A stretch of 64,000 bases of DNA from Gammaproteobacteria bacterium (GTDB lineage: Bacteria; Pseudomonadota; Gammaproteobacteria; JAJFKO01): contig JAJFKO010000043.1 of assembly GCA_021773175.1 (NCBI GenBank), positions 210,558 through 274,557 on the forward strand, in the 5' to 3' direction. Below, piece by piece: positions 50,128-59,832 of this stretch. How positions within the stretch are numbered: position 1 is the stretch's first letter; each line of letters starts with the position of its first letter. The notes below the pieces were generated by a model, which worked only from the letters and a program-made list of their open reading frames with translations, did no database searches and was not told the origin of the DNA. Both the position numbers and the translations under genes were made by a program.

Positions 50128-53100
50128 ATGTTGGAAGTATTGGATAGAATAGAGGTTATTGTGAAAGAATATAAAGGGATTGCTGTTGATGGTGTCCACC
50201 AGGGGCATTGGATTAGAGTTCAAATCAATGAAGATGATGCCGGAAGTGTTACCAGTATTAATTATCAGTTCGCGGTGCCTGATAGCACTCGCCCTCAGCA
50301 TGTTGGAATGTGGCAAGATCTACCTCGTGGTGAAACGCCAACAACACTCGTCGTTCCTCCTATCTTTTCAAAAGATGGCCCAAGTCGCTCGCAACAAGTT
50401 TCTGCTTATGTTCAAGGTGCTCGTTTGTTACCATCGCGTTGGAGTGATGCGCACTATGCTGAATGTCAGTTAATTGCATTGCGTGCTAGGCCAAATAGAG
50501 CGAAAAAAAACCGAAATATACTAGATATTCATACATTACAAGCTGGTTTTTTCGGCGCTTCAATTGTTCAGCGTACTGTTTCTGTAAACAGTAAATCGGT
50601 TACTGATAAAGTCGTTGATGCGACGAGTACTGCTGCTGAGCATCGACAAAGATTACACGCTGCATTGGCACAAACTAAACCTGATTTATTATCAGCAAAC
50701 CCAGTGTTTGGACAAGAGCTTTTAGATGTTTATGCTCATTGGATTGATGAGTTTAGAGGAGAAATGACAGCGCTTCAGGCAAAGCTTCCTGCTGCTAATT
50801 TGGATCAAGCAAAAGGAGTTTTTGATAATTTTATTAGCTGGCAAGAGCAAGCTTTATATGTTTATGCTCTTTTGAAATCTGATGGACAGAGCGCTCCTGA
50901 TGATACTGTTACGCCGCGGCGCTATGAGCGCCACACTGGACAGTTAGAAATAATGTTGCAAGATAGCTATCAAAAGCAACTCGTGTTATTTGGACAGATA
51001 GAGGCAGAGTGTCAGCAGCAATTAGCTGCAGTCACGTCAACAAATCAGGAGCCTGTAAGAGCATATTGTGCTGGCCTAACACTACAAAGTTTTATTGATT
51101 TTAGTATTGATGATATGGCAACAGACTTGCTTGCTTTTCATTCTAGAGAAAATGCTGCTGTTATAAATGCCTTGAAACAAACCGTGGTCGCTTTAAATGC
51201 TTGTCAAAATCAGTGGCTTGATTTGGATAAAGACATAGCGTCAAGAGGTTTTGATACGGAGCTATTAACCGCTAAAGCAACGGATACCACGTTGCAAAAA
51301 GATGTTAGACGGTTGTTAGCAGATGCTGAAAGCATTCTACAAGGCTTGAGTCAGGATGATGCTAGAGCTTATGTTGCTGAACATTTTGAAACTCTGTTAT
51401 GTCAAGAAGAACATAAAGCTGCTGCATGGCAAGCTTATACTCGAGATCAACGAGCTGAATTACAGCAAGTTCAAGAGGCGTTACGCTCATCACAGTTTTT
51501 GTTGGATAATGCAAATCAACCTCCATATGAATTTCTCTCTAATGTAGAACGTTATAGTGAATCGCTTAGTGCAAGAATTCTGGCGATACAGACGCAACTA
51601 CGAGAAGCGATTGAACATTTAATTTCGAATATTGGCTCCTTAGAAACATTGACTGTGCGAGCTCATGATGCAAGGGACGAGGCTTTGGCTGGGCGTATTA
51701 CTGCGATTCAAAATGTATTGTTAGCTTCAAGCGAAGAACAGCCGGGCTGTTTACAGCAACTGCGTTCAGCATTAGCTCAGTTCGCTCAACTCAATGTGTC
51801 TGTTTGGCAAGATCAAATAGTGCAACGCAAATTTCAACAAGATGCTATTTTGCATGCTCGTCTTCATGTTGAATTATCTCGTGATATTGAAGAGTCTAAA
51901 GCTTGGCAGCAGCGTAGTTTTACTGCGAGTGCCGTGGCCCATCTTGATGCAGCTGAAATAAGTAGTCTATTAGCAGAACAGCAACGTCGACGACGAGCAC
52001 TATCTCACGAATCGTTTCGTGACTCTGGTTTAAGTTATCAGCAAGCTCAAGATGGATTACGTCGCTATGTTGATTATTTTGCATCTCAAGCACAAAAATT
52101 TACTTTCGGTAGTACTGAACAAAATGCCTATTTAGAATTACAACGGCAAGCAATGGCGCAGAGTGAAAAATTAAGGTTACTATTGCTGGGCTTATCTAGG
52201 GAAATGACGCTCAGTGATATTGAGCGTTTACAAACAGAACATCATGAAACCGAAGCGCGAGCAAGAGGTGCAGATGCGGAGGCTTGGATTGCACCTGCTA
52301 CTTTAACTCGAATGCAAAGTGATGTTGAGACTTGGAAACGTTATGTGGAATGTTCAGGAACAGCAGCAACGGCGTTTTTAACAGACACAAGAGATACTGT
52401 CGAACATCATGATGTCACTTCTGATACCGTGATAGAAGAGACTGTAGCGTTTTATAAAGACACCGTCATTAAAGGAGAGCTAGAGCGTGAATATGATGGC
52501 CGTGATATCGCAGCGCCTCTATCAGCAGATAAAACTATTTTTGTGCGTGAAAAAGCATTAGAAGCAATTCGTGAGCAACAACGTGATGTAAAAGAAGCAT
52601 TAGAGAAATTTTCTGGAAAACCTGATACACACAAAAGTAAAAAACAATTATTAGAGATCCAAGCACAACTTAAAGTACATACTGAGGCTATTGAAAAGCA
52701 AGTTAAAAACATTAACGATTTATTAGCATTTGTTCGCGAAAAATTGACGGCAAAACAACGGCTTCAGCAGCGACTCGCGACAGAAGCTACAGTTGCTACG
52801 GCTGGTGACAATGATTGGGTTCACGCTATTGCCACACAATTATTATTTCCAACTGTAAGAACAACAACGGCGCCTGTTGAGGACATCCCACTGGAGTTTG
52901 ATTTTCATCCTTTTGCATTAAGTGATGATGAGTTAGTGCGGGCTGGCCAAGTGGATGGTGTTGAGCAATGGTCAGAAACGGGCTTACGCTTTATGACAAG
53001 TTTCGATAAAAGTAAACGCCGTGTTACGTTACAGTTTAAACCAGAAGACTTCCCTGAACCTGCGGAAGATGAAAAGCCTGAGCAACTGCAAAAACGTATT

Positions 53101-53535
53101 CGACAAGTACTAAAAACAGTATTTAATGCTCTGTTTGAGCTTGTTTATGCTGTTGGTAAAGCTCAAGCGACTGGAGAATTAACCGTTAACTATATAAATT
53201 TAAGTTTAGATGGGTGGGTTGGTTACTGTGCCAAACGGTTTATTGATGAAGTTTTGGATGGTAAAGAGCTTCTTGGTTTAGGTGTTATTCGAGTAAAGCA
53301 AATCTATTATGCGAATGATTATAAAGGCAAAGATACTGCGGAAGCTAAAGCCGGAGTTGAATTAATCAAAGAAATTAAGCAAAAGAATACACTTGCAGGT
53401 GATGATACGCGTTTGAGTGAGTCTATAACGCAGACGTTTTTAACTAAACCAGCTGCTCCTGTAGCTGAAGATGGCGTTGCTGCAGAACATCGCGTCATTC
53501 CTCCTCCTAGTGCTAGAGCAGCTGCGGCGTCTTAA
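50128..53535 (+). CDS. large coiled-coil protein of unknown function
   Basis: 1,135 residues from ATG 50128. A GTG at 50161 has a better ribosome binding site (AGAGG, 50151-50155) and would give 1,124 residues. I do not recognise the family. The first ~130 residues look beta-rich (GHWIRVQINEDDAG, SINYQFAVP). About 150-870 is Gln/Glu/Ala/Leu-rich with heptad-like spacing (for example LQQLRSALAQFAQL and KQLLEIQAQLKVHTEAIEKQ), a long coiled coil. About 905-1095 reads as a compact folded domain (DIPLEFDFHPFAL, VTLQFKPEDFPEP, NYINLSLDGWVGYC), and the end is an Ala/Pro-rich tail. No signal peptide or membrane segment. It follows the thiamin operon by 65 bases but is probably unrelated to it. An effector or cytoskeletal role is conceivable. 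Confidence 0.65.
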   Translation: MLEVLDRIEVIVKEYKGIAVDGVHQGHWIRVQINEDDAGSVTSINYQFAVPDSTRPQHVGMWQDLPRGETPTTLVVPPIFSKDGPSRSQQVSAYVQGARLLPSRWSDAHYAECQLIALRARPNRAKKNRNILDIHTLQAGFFGASIVQRTVSVNSKSVTDKVVDATSTAAEHRQRLHAALAQTKPDLLSANPVFGQELLDVYAHWIDEFRGEMTALQAKLPAANLDQAKGVFDNFISWQEQALYVYALLKSDGQSAPDDTVTPRRYERHTGQLEIMLQDSYQKQLVLFGQIEAECQQQLAAVTSTNQEPVRAYCAGLTLQSFIDFSIDDMATDLLAFHSRENAAVINALKQTVVALNACQNQWLDLDKDIASRGFDTELLTAKATDTTLQKDVRRLLADAESILQGLSQDDARAYVAEHFETLLCQEEHKAAAWQAYTRDQRAELQQVQEALRSSQFLLDNANQPPYEFLSNVERYSESLSARILAIQTQLREAIEHLISNIGSLETLTVRAHDARDEALAGRITAIQNVLLASSEEQPGCLQQLRSALAQFAQLNVSVWQDQIVQRKFQQDAILHARLHVELSRDIEESKAWQQRSFTASAVAHLDAAEISSLLAEQQRRRRALSHESFRDSGLSYQQAQDGLRRYVDYFASQAQKFTFGSTEQNAYLELQRQAMAQSEKLRLLLLGLSREMTLSDIERLQTEHHETEARARGADAEAWIAPATLTRMQSDVETWKRYVECSGTAATAFLTDTRDTVEHHDVTSDTVIEETVAFYKDTVIKGELEREYDGRDIAAPLSADKTIFVREKALEAIREQQRDVKEALEKFSGKPDTHKSKKQLLEIQAQLKVHTEAIEKQVKNINDLLAFVREKLTAKQRLQQRLATEATVATAGDNDWVHAIATQLLFPTVRTTTAPVEDIPLEFDFHPFALSDDELVRAGQVDGVEQWSETGLRFMTSFDKSKRRVTLQFKPEDFPEPAEDEKPEQLQKRIRQVLKTVFNALFELVYAVGKAQATGELTVNYINLSLDGWVGYCAKRFIDEVLDGKELLGLGVIRVKQIYYANDYKGKDTAEAKAGVELIKEIKQKNTLAGDDTRLSESITQTFLTKPAAPVAEDGVAAEHRVIPPPSARAAAAS

Positions 53536-53568
53536 TCTTTGCATTTCGGAGAGTGCTGAGTATAACTA

Positions 53569-53597
53569 CTGCTAGTTCCACATTTTTACGCTATAAT
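53569..53597 (+). promoter_or_regulatory. possible promoter of parB
   Basis: A perfect -10 TATAAT (53592-53597) lies 47 bases before parB. At 17 bases upstream the -35 position reads CTGCTA (53569-53574), a weak match. Confidence 0.3.
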
Positions 53598-53644
53598 GCC
53601 ACATCCTTTATTAATATCAAAAATAATTTGAGAGAAGATTACTC

Positions 53645-54445
53645 ATGGCGCGAGCAAAACCACAATTACTCGATTTACCTATCGAGAAACTAGTTCCCGG
53701 TCGTTTTCAGCCTCGTAAACACTTTGAACAGTCGCAGTTACAAGAGTTAGCCGACTCAATTAAATCAGCAGGGATTTTGCAACCTATCGTGATTCGAGCG
53801 ATTAGTGATACACAATATGAAATTGTTGCCGGTGAGCGACGCTGGCGTGCCGCACAATTAACCGGTATGGCTGAAGTGCCATGTTTATTAAATCAATTTG
53901 ATGATGAACAAGCTGCAGAAGCAACCGCGATTGAAAATGTTATTCGGGTTGATTTAAATCCCATTGAAGAAGCTCATGCCTATCAACGTTTAATTGATGA
54001 CTTTGGTTATATACACGATGAAGTCGCGGCTGCAGTAGGGAAGTCGCGAGTAAAAGTTACTAATGCGCTACGTTTATTGAAGTTAGATCGTTTGGTGCAA
54101 GAATATCTAATCCTGGGCAAATTAAATGAGGGTCATGGTAAAGCTTTAGCTGCATTACCAGCTGCGAATCAAATTTTACTCTCACAAAAAGCTGTTGCTC
54201 GCAATTGGAGCGTGCGCAAAATTGAACAAGAAGTTAAGAAGCTACAACAATTGCAGACTCATGATAGTCGGCGCAAAAATGCTGATTTACGTGCTGTTGA
54301 AGCTGCATTAGCGGAGCATATTGGCTCTGCAGTGCGTATTGATTTTGATGCTTTAGATGGTAAAGGCAACGTACAAATTGACTTCCATAGTCTCGATATT
54401 TTGCAAGGTATCTTAAAGAAAATGGATTTTGAATATGAAAGCTAA
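53645..54445 (+). CDS. parB: ParB/Spo0J-family partition protein
   Basis: 266 residues. The N-terminal ParB/Srx CTPase domain shows GRFQPRKHF, IKSAGILQPIVIR, AGERRWRAAQL and the ENVIRVDLNPIEEA box. A helix-turn-helix follows (HDEVAAAVGKSRVKVTNALRLL), then the C-terminal dimerisation segment (GKGNVQIDFHSLDILQGIL). It would bind parS near the origin and drive chromosome segregation with ParA and SMC. parA is not beside it, and I saw no parS-like palindrome (TGTTTCACGTGAAACA type) in the window. ATG at 53645 after GAGAGAAG. Confidence 0.9.
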   Translation: MARAKPQLLDLPIEKLVPGRFQPRKHFEQSQLQELADSIKSAGILQPIVIRAISDTQYEIVAGERRWRAAQLTGMAEVPCLLNQFDDEQAAEATAIENVIRVDLNPIEEAHAYQRLIDDFGYIHDEVAAAVGKSRVKVTNALRLLKLDRLVQEYLILGKLNEGHGKALAALPAANQILLSQKAVARNWSVRKIEQEVKKLQQLQTHDSRRKNADLRAVEAALAEHIGSAVRIDFDALDGKGNVQIDFHSLDILQGILKKMDFEYES

Positions 54446-54466
54446 AGATAGGTTTGAAAAATATTA

Positions 54467-55348
54467 ATGAAAAATATGACCGTTCTTGAAATGTTTGGCA
54501 TGGCAGGTCTGTGTCCAAATGAGAAAAAGGTAGCACAACGATGGAGTCGTTTTTTTGATCTCTTGATGCTGTTTGCATTATTCTGGCTACCCATTCAATG
54601 GTATTTATATATTCAAGGTGAAATTAATCTCGAAGTGATTACGACGGCAGCGTGGGCTTTATGGTGGCTGTTTTTTCTTGAAACTTTTACCTTAACCTTA
54701 TTAAGTAAACATAAAGTTATGTATTTAAAACATAACTGGATGAATATCTTAATTATCATTGCCGCATTTCCTCCTATGTGGGCAATTGGATCTGCTTACG
54801 CTGTAGCATTACGTTATATTCGTGTCATTATTTTAATTCGCTTAGGAATGCCTGTTTTTAAACGTAGCTTGCGTTTGCTATCACGTAACAGCTTTGGTAC
54901 GACGCTGATAGTATTTTTTGTAGCGACTATGCTGTGTGGCATTTTAGCTTATTATTTTGACCCTAGTTTTGGTTCACCATGGGAAGGCATTTGGTGGGCG
55001 TGGCAAACGGTAACATCGGTTGGCTATGGTGACATTGTACCGCATACGGTTGCCGGAAAAGTTTTTGCGGTATTTCTAATGTTACTTGGAGTGGCATTCT
55101 TATCGATAGTAACTGCTAACTTCGCCGCATTTTTGATTGAGCGTGTACGAGAAGAAGAAAAACCAGAGAAACGTATTTTAAAGTATTTGCGCAATGTTGA
55201 GAAACGTTTAGTAACTATTGAAAAAGGCCAACTAATGGTGAATGCAAAACTCGATAAAATCATGAAGGCCAAAGCAAAGAGTAGCTCCGAAAGTAAAGTT
55301 GAGAATAAAACAGAAAACCATGCTGAACCGAAGCCTGATGCGAACTAA
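54467..55348 (+). CDS. voltage-gated-type potassium channel (6 TM)
   Basis: 293 residues. Membrane segments lie near 28-48, 57-79, 91-108, 141-163 and 195-222. An S4-like helix with arginines every third or fourth residue runs from about 114 to 135 (RYIRVIILIRLG). The pore helix and selectivity filter TSVGYGD (183-189) identify a K+ channel. After S6 there is a cytoplasmic coiled coil (about 225-270) and a Lys/Glu-rich tail. It mediates K+ flux at the inner membrane. It begins 21 bases after parB and may be co-transcribed with it. Confidence 0.87.
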   Translation: MKNMTVLEMFGMAGLCPNEKKVAQRWSRFFDLLMLFALFWLPIQWYLYIQGEINLEVITTAAWALWWLFFLETFTLTLLSKHKVMYLKHNWMNILIIIAAFPPMWAIGSAYAVALRYIRVIILIRLGMPVFKRSLRLLSRNSFGTTLIVFFVATMLCGILAYYFDPSFGSPWEGIWWAWQTVTSVGYGDIVPHTVAGKVFAVFLMLLGVAFLSIVTANFAAFLIERVREEEKPEKRILKYLRNVEKRLVTIEKGQLMVNAKLDKIMKAKAKSSSESKVENKTENHAEPKPDAN

Positions 55349-55368
55349 GGGTTATTAGTTCTTTGCGC

Positions 55369-56496
55369 CTAAGCTTTTTTTATGAACCACTGCAATAATT
55401 CCCAGCAAGCTAATTCGGCAGCAAAGCCACGAAGATATTTACTTCGATAGGGTAGCTGTTTTTCTATTCGTTGCGACTTTCCTTTAGATTGGATGGATAA
55501 GCTTAGCGTACTTTTAGTTTGTTGCGAGTTTTGATCCCAGTAAGCATAGAGACCATCAAGTTCAATGCAAATGTCGGCTTGATTTAAGGCTGTGCTGTCA
55601 TGAAATGCAAGCTTAGAATAAACCTCCGGTGTTAGCAAAATAGACTCTAATAAACCGCCACTAATCTTATCAGTGATATGAATACTCTTATTTTCTTGCT
55701 GAATATAATCGTAAAGTTGTGAAGAAGCTTTTTGTTTATTGTTGCTGATGAGGTTCGTTTTTATTAAAGGCAGTATTTCTCGTTCGGCTTTTTTAAGTGC
55801 TTCTGTATTTGTAGCATGTAATTTAATTTCTAAATATGGCGAGCTAGCGCGATAGCCTAAGGTAACGTCAGGATGCTGCTGAATGATTTTATCGAGTTCG
55901 CTGGCAATATGGCCTTCACTAATACCGAGTAATAACCAGCTCCTGCGCTGAATCGGTTTGGCAAAGTTAAGTTTTTGCAAAATCGGTAAGACTTGTTGCT
56001 GCATCATGGGTAAACATTCACGAGGAGGACCGGGCAGCATAAAAAGATGTTTATTATTATATTGGAGGTAACAACCAGCAGCGGTGCCATTATGATTTCC
56101 TAATATCTCAGCGCCCTGTGAAAACATGGCTTGTTGTTTATTACTCTCTGGTACTGTTAAACCGAGACTTTCAAGCCTCTCAATAATATTGTGCCAACTT
56201 TGGTCATCAAATTTTAAAGCTGTTTGACTAACTTTGCTAATTGCGTAACGTGTGCGATCGTCAGAGGTTGGACCTAACCCGCCAATGCTGATGACCGCTT
56301 CATGTTGGCTAAGTAAAAATTCTAGACAATATTCAATATCGCTTTGCTCATCTGTTGCGACAAGGTGATTACCAACGATAATATTAGCTTCGACTAATAT
56401 ATTAGCAATGGCTTGGCCATTAGAGTTTACGATATCACCATTAATGACTTCATCACCGGTGGCGAGTAAGGCAACTCGTTGATTTTGTTTGGCCAT
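55369..56496 (-). CDS. CinA-like protein (MoaB/MogA-type N-terminal domain)
   Basis: 375 residues from ATG 56496, preceded by GAGGATGAC; a longer frame to 56556 lacks support. The N-terminal MoCF-type domain has ATGDEVINGDIVNSNG (12-27), ISIGGLGPTSDDRT and MLPGPPRECLPMM, typical of CinA and E. coli YfaY. The C-terminal region has KISGGLLESILLT where active PncC/CinA amidases have ESCTGGL, so nicotinamide-nucleotide amidase activity is doubtful. Family members with an intact front domain act as pyrophosphatases on nucleotide-sugar-like or NAD-related substrates. Convergent to the K+ channel, divergent from rdgC. Confidence 0.83.
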   Translation of the reverse strand: MAKQNQRVALLATGDEVINGDIVNSNGQAIANILVEANIIVGNHLVATDEQSDIEYCLEFLLSQHEAVISIGGLGPTSDDRTRYAISKVSQTALKFDDQSWHNIIERLESLGLTVPESNKQQAMFSQGAEILGNHNGTAAGCYLQYNNKHLFMLPGPPRECLPMMQQQVLPILQKLNFAKPIQRRSWLLLGISEGHIASELDKIIQQHPDVTLGYRASSPYLEIKLHATNTEALKKAEREILPLIKTNLISNNKQKASSQLYDYIQQENKSIHITDKISGGLLESILLTPEVYSKLAFHDSTALNQADICIELDGLYAYWDQNSQQTKSTLSLSIQSKGKSQRIEKQLPYRSKYLRGFAAELACWELLQWFIKKA

Positions 56497-56648
56497 AATT
56501 GTCATCCTCAAAATGAAATGCAGGTATGGATTTAATACTGCTGCAATACATTTCAAAATGCAAATTTCAGGCTGTATCTTGAACGATAATGTGTATACAA
56601 TTCCTAACTCACAATATAATTATGCAGCTAGAATTGCAGGGAGCCAAT

Positions 56649-57596
56649 ATGTGGTTTAAGAATTTACAGATCTTTCAAATAGCAGAACCTATTGCCTATG
56701 ATGGTGAAGCTTTAGCTGTTCAATTAGAAAACGATAGGCACAAACCTTGCGGTAAATTAGCGCCCATGAGTATTGGTTGGGTGGCGCCTATCGAAACCAG
56801 TCCTGATTCACCTTTAGTACATGCGACAAATGGTTTTATGCTGCTGGCTTTAAATATTGAAGAAAAGGTTATTCCTTCGCAAGTATTACGTGAACAAGTC
56901 GCATTGCGTGTTGCTGAAATTGCTGAGCGTGAAGGGCGTAAAGTTCGCAAAAAAGAAAAAGATATGTTGAAAGACGAAGTTTATGCTGAGCTGCTTATCA
57001 AAGCTTTTACTAAGTCGAGTCGTTTATTTGCTTATATCGATACACAAGAAAATTATTTGATAATCAATGCGGCTAGTCGTAATAAAGCAGAATTATTTTT
57101 AGAGTATTTACGTAAATCGCTCAATGACATTAAACTTATTGAACCTGAGTTAGCGAGTCCGGTCGCGACTATGACAAAATGGGTACAGGAACAAAATTAT
57201 CCAGACAATATTGTGATTGAAGATGTTTGTGTTTTAGAAGATAGCAAAGAAGAAGGTGCTACCATTCGTATTAAAGGCCAAGACTTATTTGCCGATAACG
57301 TTCAAGCATTTTTTCAAGATGGTTATTTTGTTAGTCAATTAGGGATGAGCTGGACGGAACAAGTGCGATTTGTTTTGACGGATGGTTTTATTTTTAAATC
57401 GTTGAAATTTTTAGAAGCATTGCAGGATCAGGTTAATGATATTGTATCTGAAACCGAACAAGATCGTTTTGATGCTGATTTTTTTATCATGACACAAGTT
57501 ATTAGAGAATTGTTACAAGAAATGTTTGCTTGTTTTATGGATAGTGACGTAGAAAAAACAGCGAGTATTACGGCTGAAGAGGCTGCTGCTGTTTAA
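56649..57596 (+). CDS. rdgC: recombination-associated protein RdgC
   Basis: 315 residues from ATG 56649, behind GGGAG (56639-56643); an upstream in-frame ATG at 56589 lacks a ribosome binding site. The N-terminus MWFKNLQIFQ and the segments GWVAPI, LREQVALRVAEIAEREGRKVRKKEK and LFAYIDT are diagnostic. E. coli RdgC has 303 residues. It forms a ring dimer on double-stranded DNA and restrains RecA-dependent recombination. It diverges from the cinA-like gene. Confidence 0.94.
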   Translation: MWFKNLQIFQIAEPIAYDGEALAVQLENDRHKPCGKLAPMSIGWVAPIETSPDSPLVHATNGFMLLALNIEEKVIPSQVLREQVALRVAEIAEREGRKVRKKEKDMLKDEVYAELLIKAFTKSSRLFAYIDTQENYLIINAASRNKAELFLEYLRKSLNDIKLIEPELASPVATMTKWVQEQNYPDNIVIEDVCVLEDSKEEGATIRIKGQDLFADNVQAFFQDGYFVSQLGMSWTEQVRFVLTDGFIFKSLKFLEALQDQVNDIVSETEQDRFDADFFIMTQVIRELLQEMFACFMDSDVEKTASITAEEAAAV

Positions 57597-57677
57597 TAAA
57601 TTCTTGTCTTTGCCGAAAGCTTATGCCAAGATAGTGCACTATATTTTGAATAAACTACTGATTATAAAGGTGAAATA

Positions 57678-58250
57678 ATGGCTGAAAAGGAAGATAAAAA
57701 ACCGCAAGGTGATGTAATTGTTAAAACATTATTTGATGCACGTACAATTATGTTTTATGGCCCTATGGATCAAGATGTTTCTCAGCGTCTATCTGAATCT
57801 CTGCTAGCAATGGCGCATAAAAGTGACGATGATATTACACTTTTTGTCAATTCTCCGGGTGGACATGTTGAATCTGGTGATACTATTTTTGATTTAATTC
57901 AATTTATTAAACCTCGGGTAAAGATTGTTGGTACAGGCTGTGTTGCGAGTATTGCGTCTCATATCTACCTTTCTACTGATGTTAAAAATCGCTTTAGTTT
58001 ATCAAACACACGTTATTTATTACATCAACCAAGTGGTGGTTCGCGCGGTCAGGCTTCGGATATCGAAATTCAAGCCGAACAAATTGTTAAAATGAAAAAA
58101 CGTATCAATGCAATTATTTCTGAACGTACAGGACAACCTATAGAGCGTGTTAACAAAGATGTTGAACGTGATTATTGGATGACTGCTGAAGAAGCTCAAG
58201 ATTATGGTATGGTGGGTAAAATTATTTCTTCACCTGACGAGCTTTCTTAA
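57678..58250 (+). CDS. ClpP-family serine peptidase, probable second ClpP
   Basis: 190 residues. The catalytic triad is preserved: Ser91 in CVASIASH, His116 in YLLHQPSGG and Asp165 in VERDYW. The handle region GQASDIEIQAEQIVKMKKRIN is also kept. The N-terminus is short: it enters the fold at DARTIMFYGPM and lacks the [20 protein letters not shown]-type axial segment that contacts ClpX/ClpA in E. coli ClpP. No clpX is adjacent. This suggests a ClpP paralogue, probably with a different partner or a mixed ring, rather than the main housekeeping ClpP. Confidence 0.85.
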   Translation: MAEKEDKKPQGDVIVKTLFDARTIMFYGPMDQDVSQRLSESLLAMAHKSDDDITLFVNSPGGHVESGDTIFDLIQFIKPRVKIVGTGCVASIASHIYLSTDVKNRFSLSNTRYLLHQPSGGSRGQASDIEIQAEQIVKMKKRINAIISERTGQPIERVNKDVERDYWMTAEEAQDYGMVGKIISSPDELS

Positions 58251-58253
58251 GAC

Positions 58254-59663
58254 TTACGTTAGAGCTTTTTTAGGCGCGAACATTTTGTATAGGTAGAGTA
58301 AACAAATTGGTGCAACTAGAATCACAATACCGATCGTAAATGTCACTTCATAATGCCAGAAACCACCAACATCGATTTGTGTTGGTGGTTTAAATCCAAT
58401 GATAATCGTAATAATACAGCCGACGAGTCCAACAAGACAAGTAATGAGTGTACCTAGCTTACCACCAGGAATATGGAATGCCGCAGGTTTAAGCGCTGTT
58501 CTATAGACTAAAAATGCAGCCGCACAAAACATAAAAACATACATAAACATATAAAGCTGCGTACTTAGATCCGTTAATAACCAATACGAAGCATTGACAT
58601 TAGGCATGAATAAAAATGCTAAGCATGCCAGGCTGACAACAAAAGCTTGAGCAATGAGAATACGGCTGGGGACATCATATTTATTTCGATATTGTAAAAA
58701 CTTTGGTAAATAGCCTAATTCTGCCGCTTGCAAAAGGCCCATCGCGGGTGAGATCAACCAGTTGATCATGCCTCCGAAACCACCAATGAGAATCATCACA
58801 ACGATAATGGGCATTGACCATGCTAAATGATAAGCGCTTAGAAAGCGTTGAAACGCCTGTACAATGCCATCGACTAAGTTGAGCTGATGGCTGGGAATGA
58901 TTATGGCAATAGCGAGTGCGCCACAAATCATGGTAATGGCGATGATACCAACTGTTAGCAGCATTGCGCGTGGAAATGTTTTCTGGGCATTATTGACATG
59001 ATTTACATGAACGGTTGCTAATTCTAAGCCTAAAAAAGACGTCATAATAGCGGTTAATGATATCCAACTATTCGTTTTGTGGACGTTAGGTAGAATATTT
59101 TTTACGGTAAAGTGAATTTCTATCGGGTTTTTCAGCAACATCCAGGTCACCGCAAGGCCAATAATTAAAATCATAGGAATAATCATACCAAAGAGCGCAC
59201 CAAAGCTAGCAATATTAGCCGAAGACTTGATGCCGCGTAAGTTTGCTAAGGTGAGTCCCCAGAAAACAATAAGAATGGCACTAATCATATAAAATTTATT
59301 GTTCACGAGTTGGGGGTCAATCAAATACGTTGCTGTCCCTGCAATGAAAGATAACATGGTTGGATACCAAATCATGGTATTGATCCACTGTAACCAAATA
59401 GCCAAAACCCCAACTCGTTCACCAAATGCACTTTTCACCCAAATAAAAATACCGCCGCTTTGTGGGTGTTGTGCTGCTAATTCAGCAGAAACCAAAGCGG
59501 TAGGGATAAGGAATAAGACGGCTGCTAATATAAAGAAAAATATTAATTGAGTGCCAAATAGAGCGGTGGCGGGTAAATTTCGAATGCTATCAATGGCGCC
59601 GGCCATGAGTAAGGTCAGAGGAATTAAGCCAATCTTTTGTATCGCCAGTTTGTCTTTTAACAT
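58254..59663 (-). CDS. APC-superfamily amino acid permease
   Basis: 469 residues from ATG 59663 (MLKDKLAIQKIG), with about 12 membrane segments. The N-terminal SIRNLPATALFG stretch and SAELAAQHPQSGGIFIWVKSAFG match the glutamate:GABA antiporter/YjeM-like branch of the APC superfamily, which is abundant in Legionellales that live on host amino acids. Substrate cannot be set from sequence. It converges on the clpP-like gene with three bases between stops. Upstream codons to 59714 are open but lack a start with a ribosome binding site. Confidence 0.87.
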   Translation of the reverse strand: MLKDKLAIQKIGLIPLTLLMAGAIDSIRNLPATALFGTQLIFFFILAAVLFLIPTALVSAELAAQHPQSGGIFIWVKSAFGERVGVLAIWLQWINTMIWYPTMLSFIAGTATYLIDPQLVNNKFYMISAILIVFWGLTLANLRGIKSSANIASFGALFGMIIPMILIIGLAVTWMLLKNPIEIHFTVKNILPNVHKTNSWISLTAIMTSFLGLELATVHVNHVNNAQKTFPRAMLLTVGIIAITMICGALAIAIIIPSHQLNLVDGIVQAFQRFLSAYHLAWSMPIIVVMILIGGFGGMINWLISPAMGLLQAAELGYLPKFLQYRNKYDVPSRILIAQAFVVSLACLAFLFMPNVNASYWLLTDLSTQLYMFMYVFMFCAAAFLVYRTALKPAAFHIPGGKLGTLITCLVGLVGCIITIIIGFKPPTQIDVGGFWHYEVTFTIGIVILVAPICLLYLYKMFAPKKALT

Positions 59664-59832
59664 TATTTTGCCAGCCTTTCCGCACGTCAAACGTTTCAAT
59701 ATACAGATTGTCATTCAAAAAGGAAATTAGAAATTAAGACTTTTATGATTATCACTTCATAACTGGGTGAATATTTTTATAAGCTCGTTATAATGCTCTT
59801 ACTCAATTTATTTAGGATAAATAGGAAAGAAC

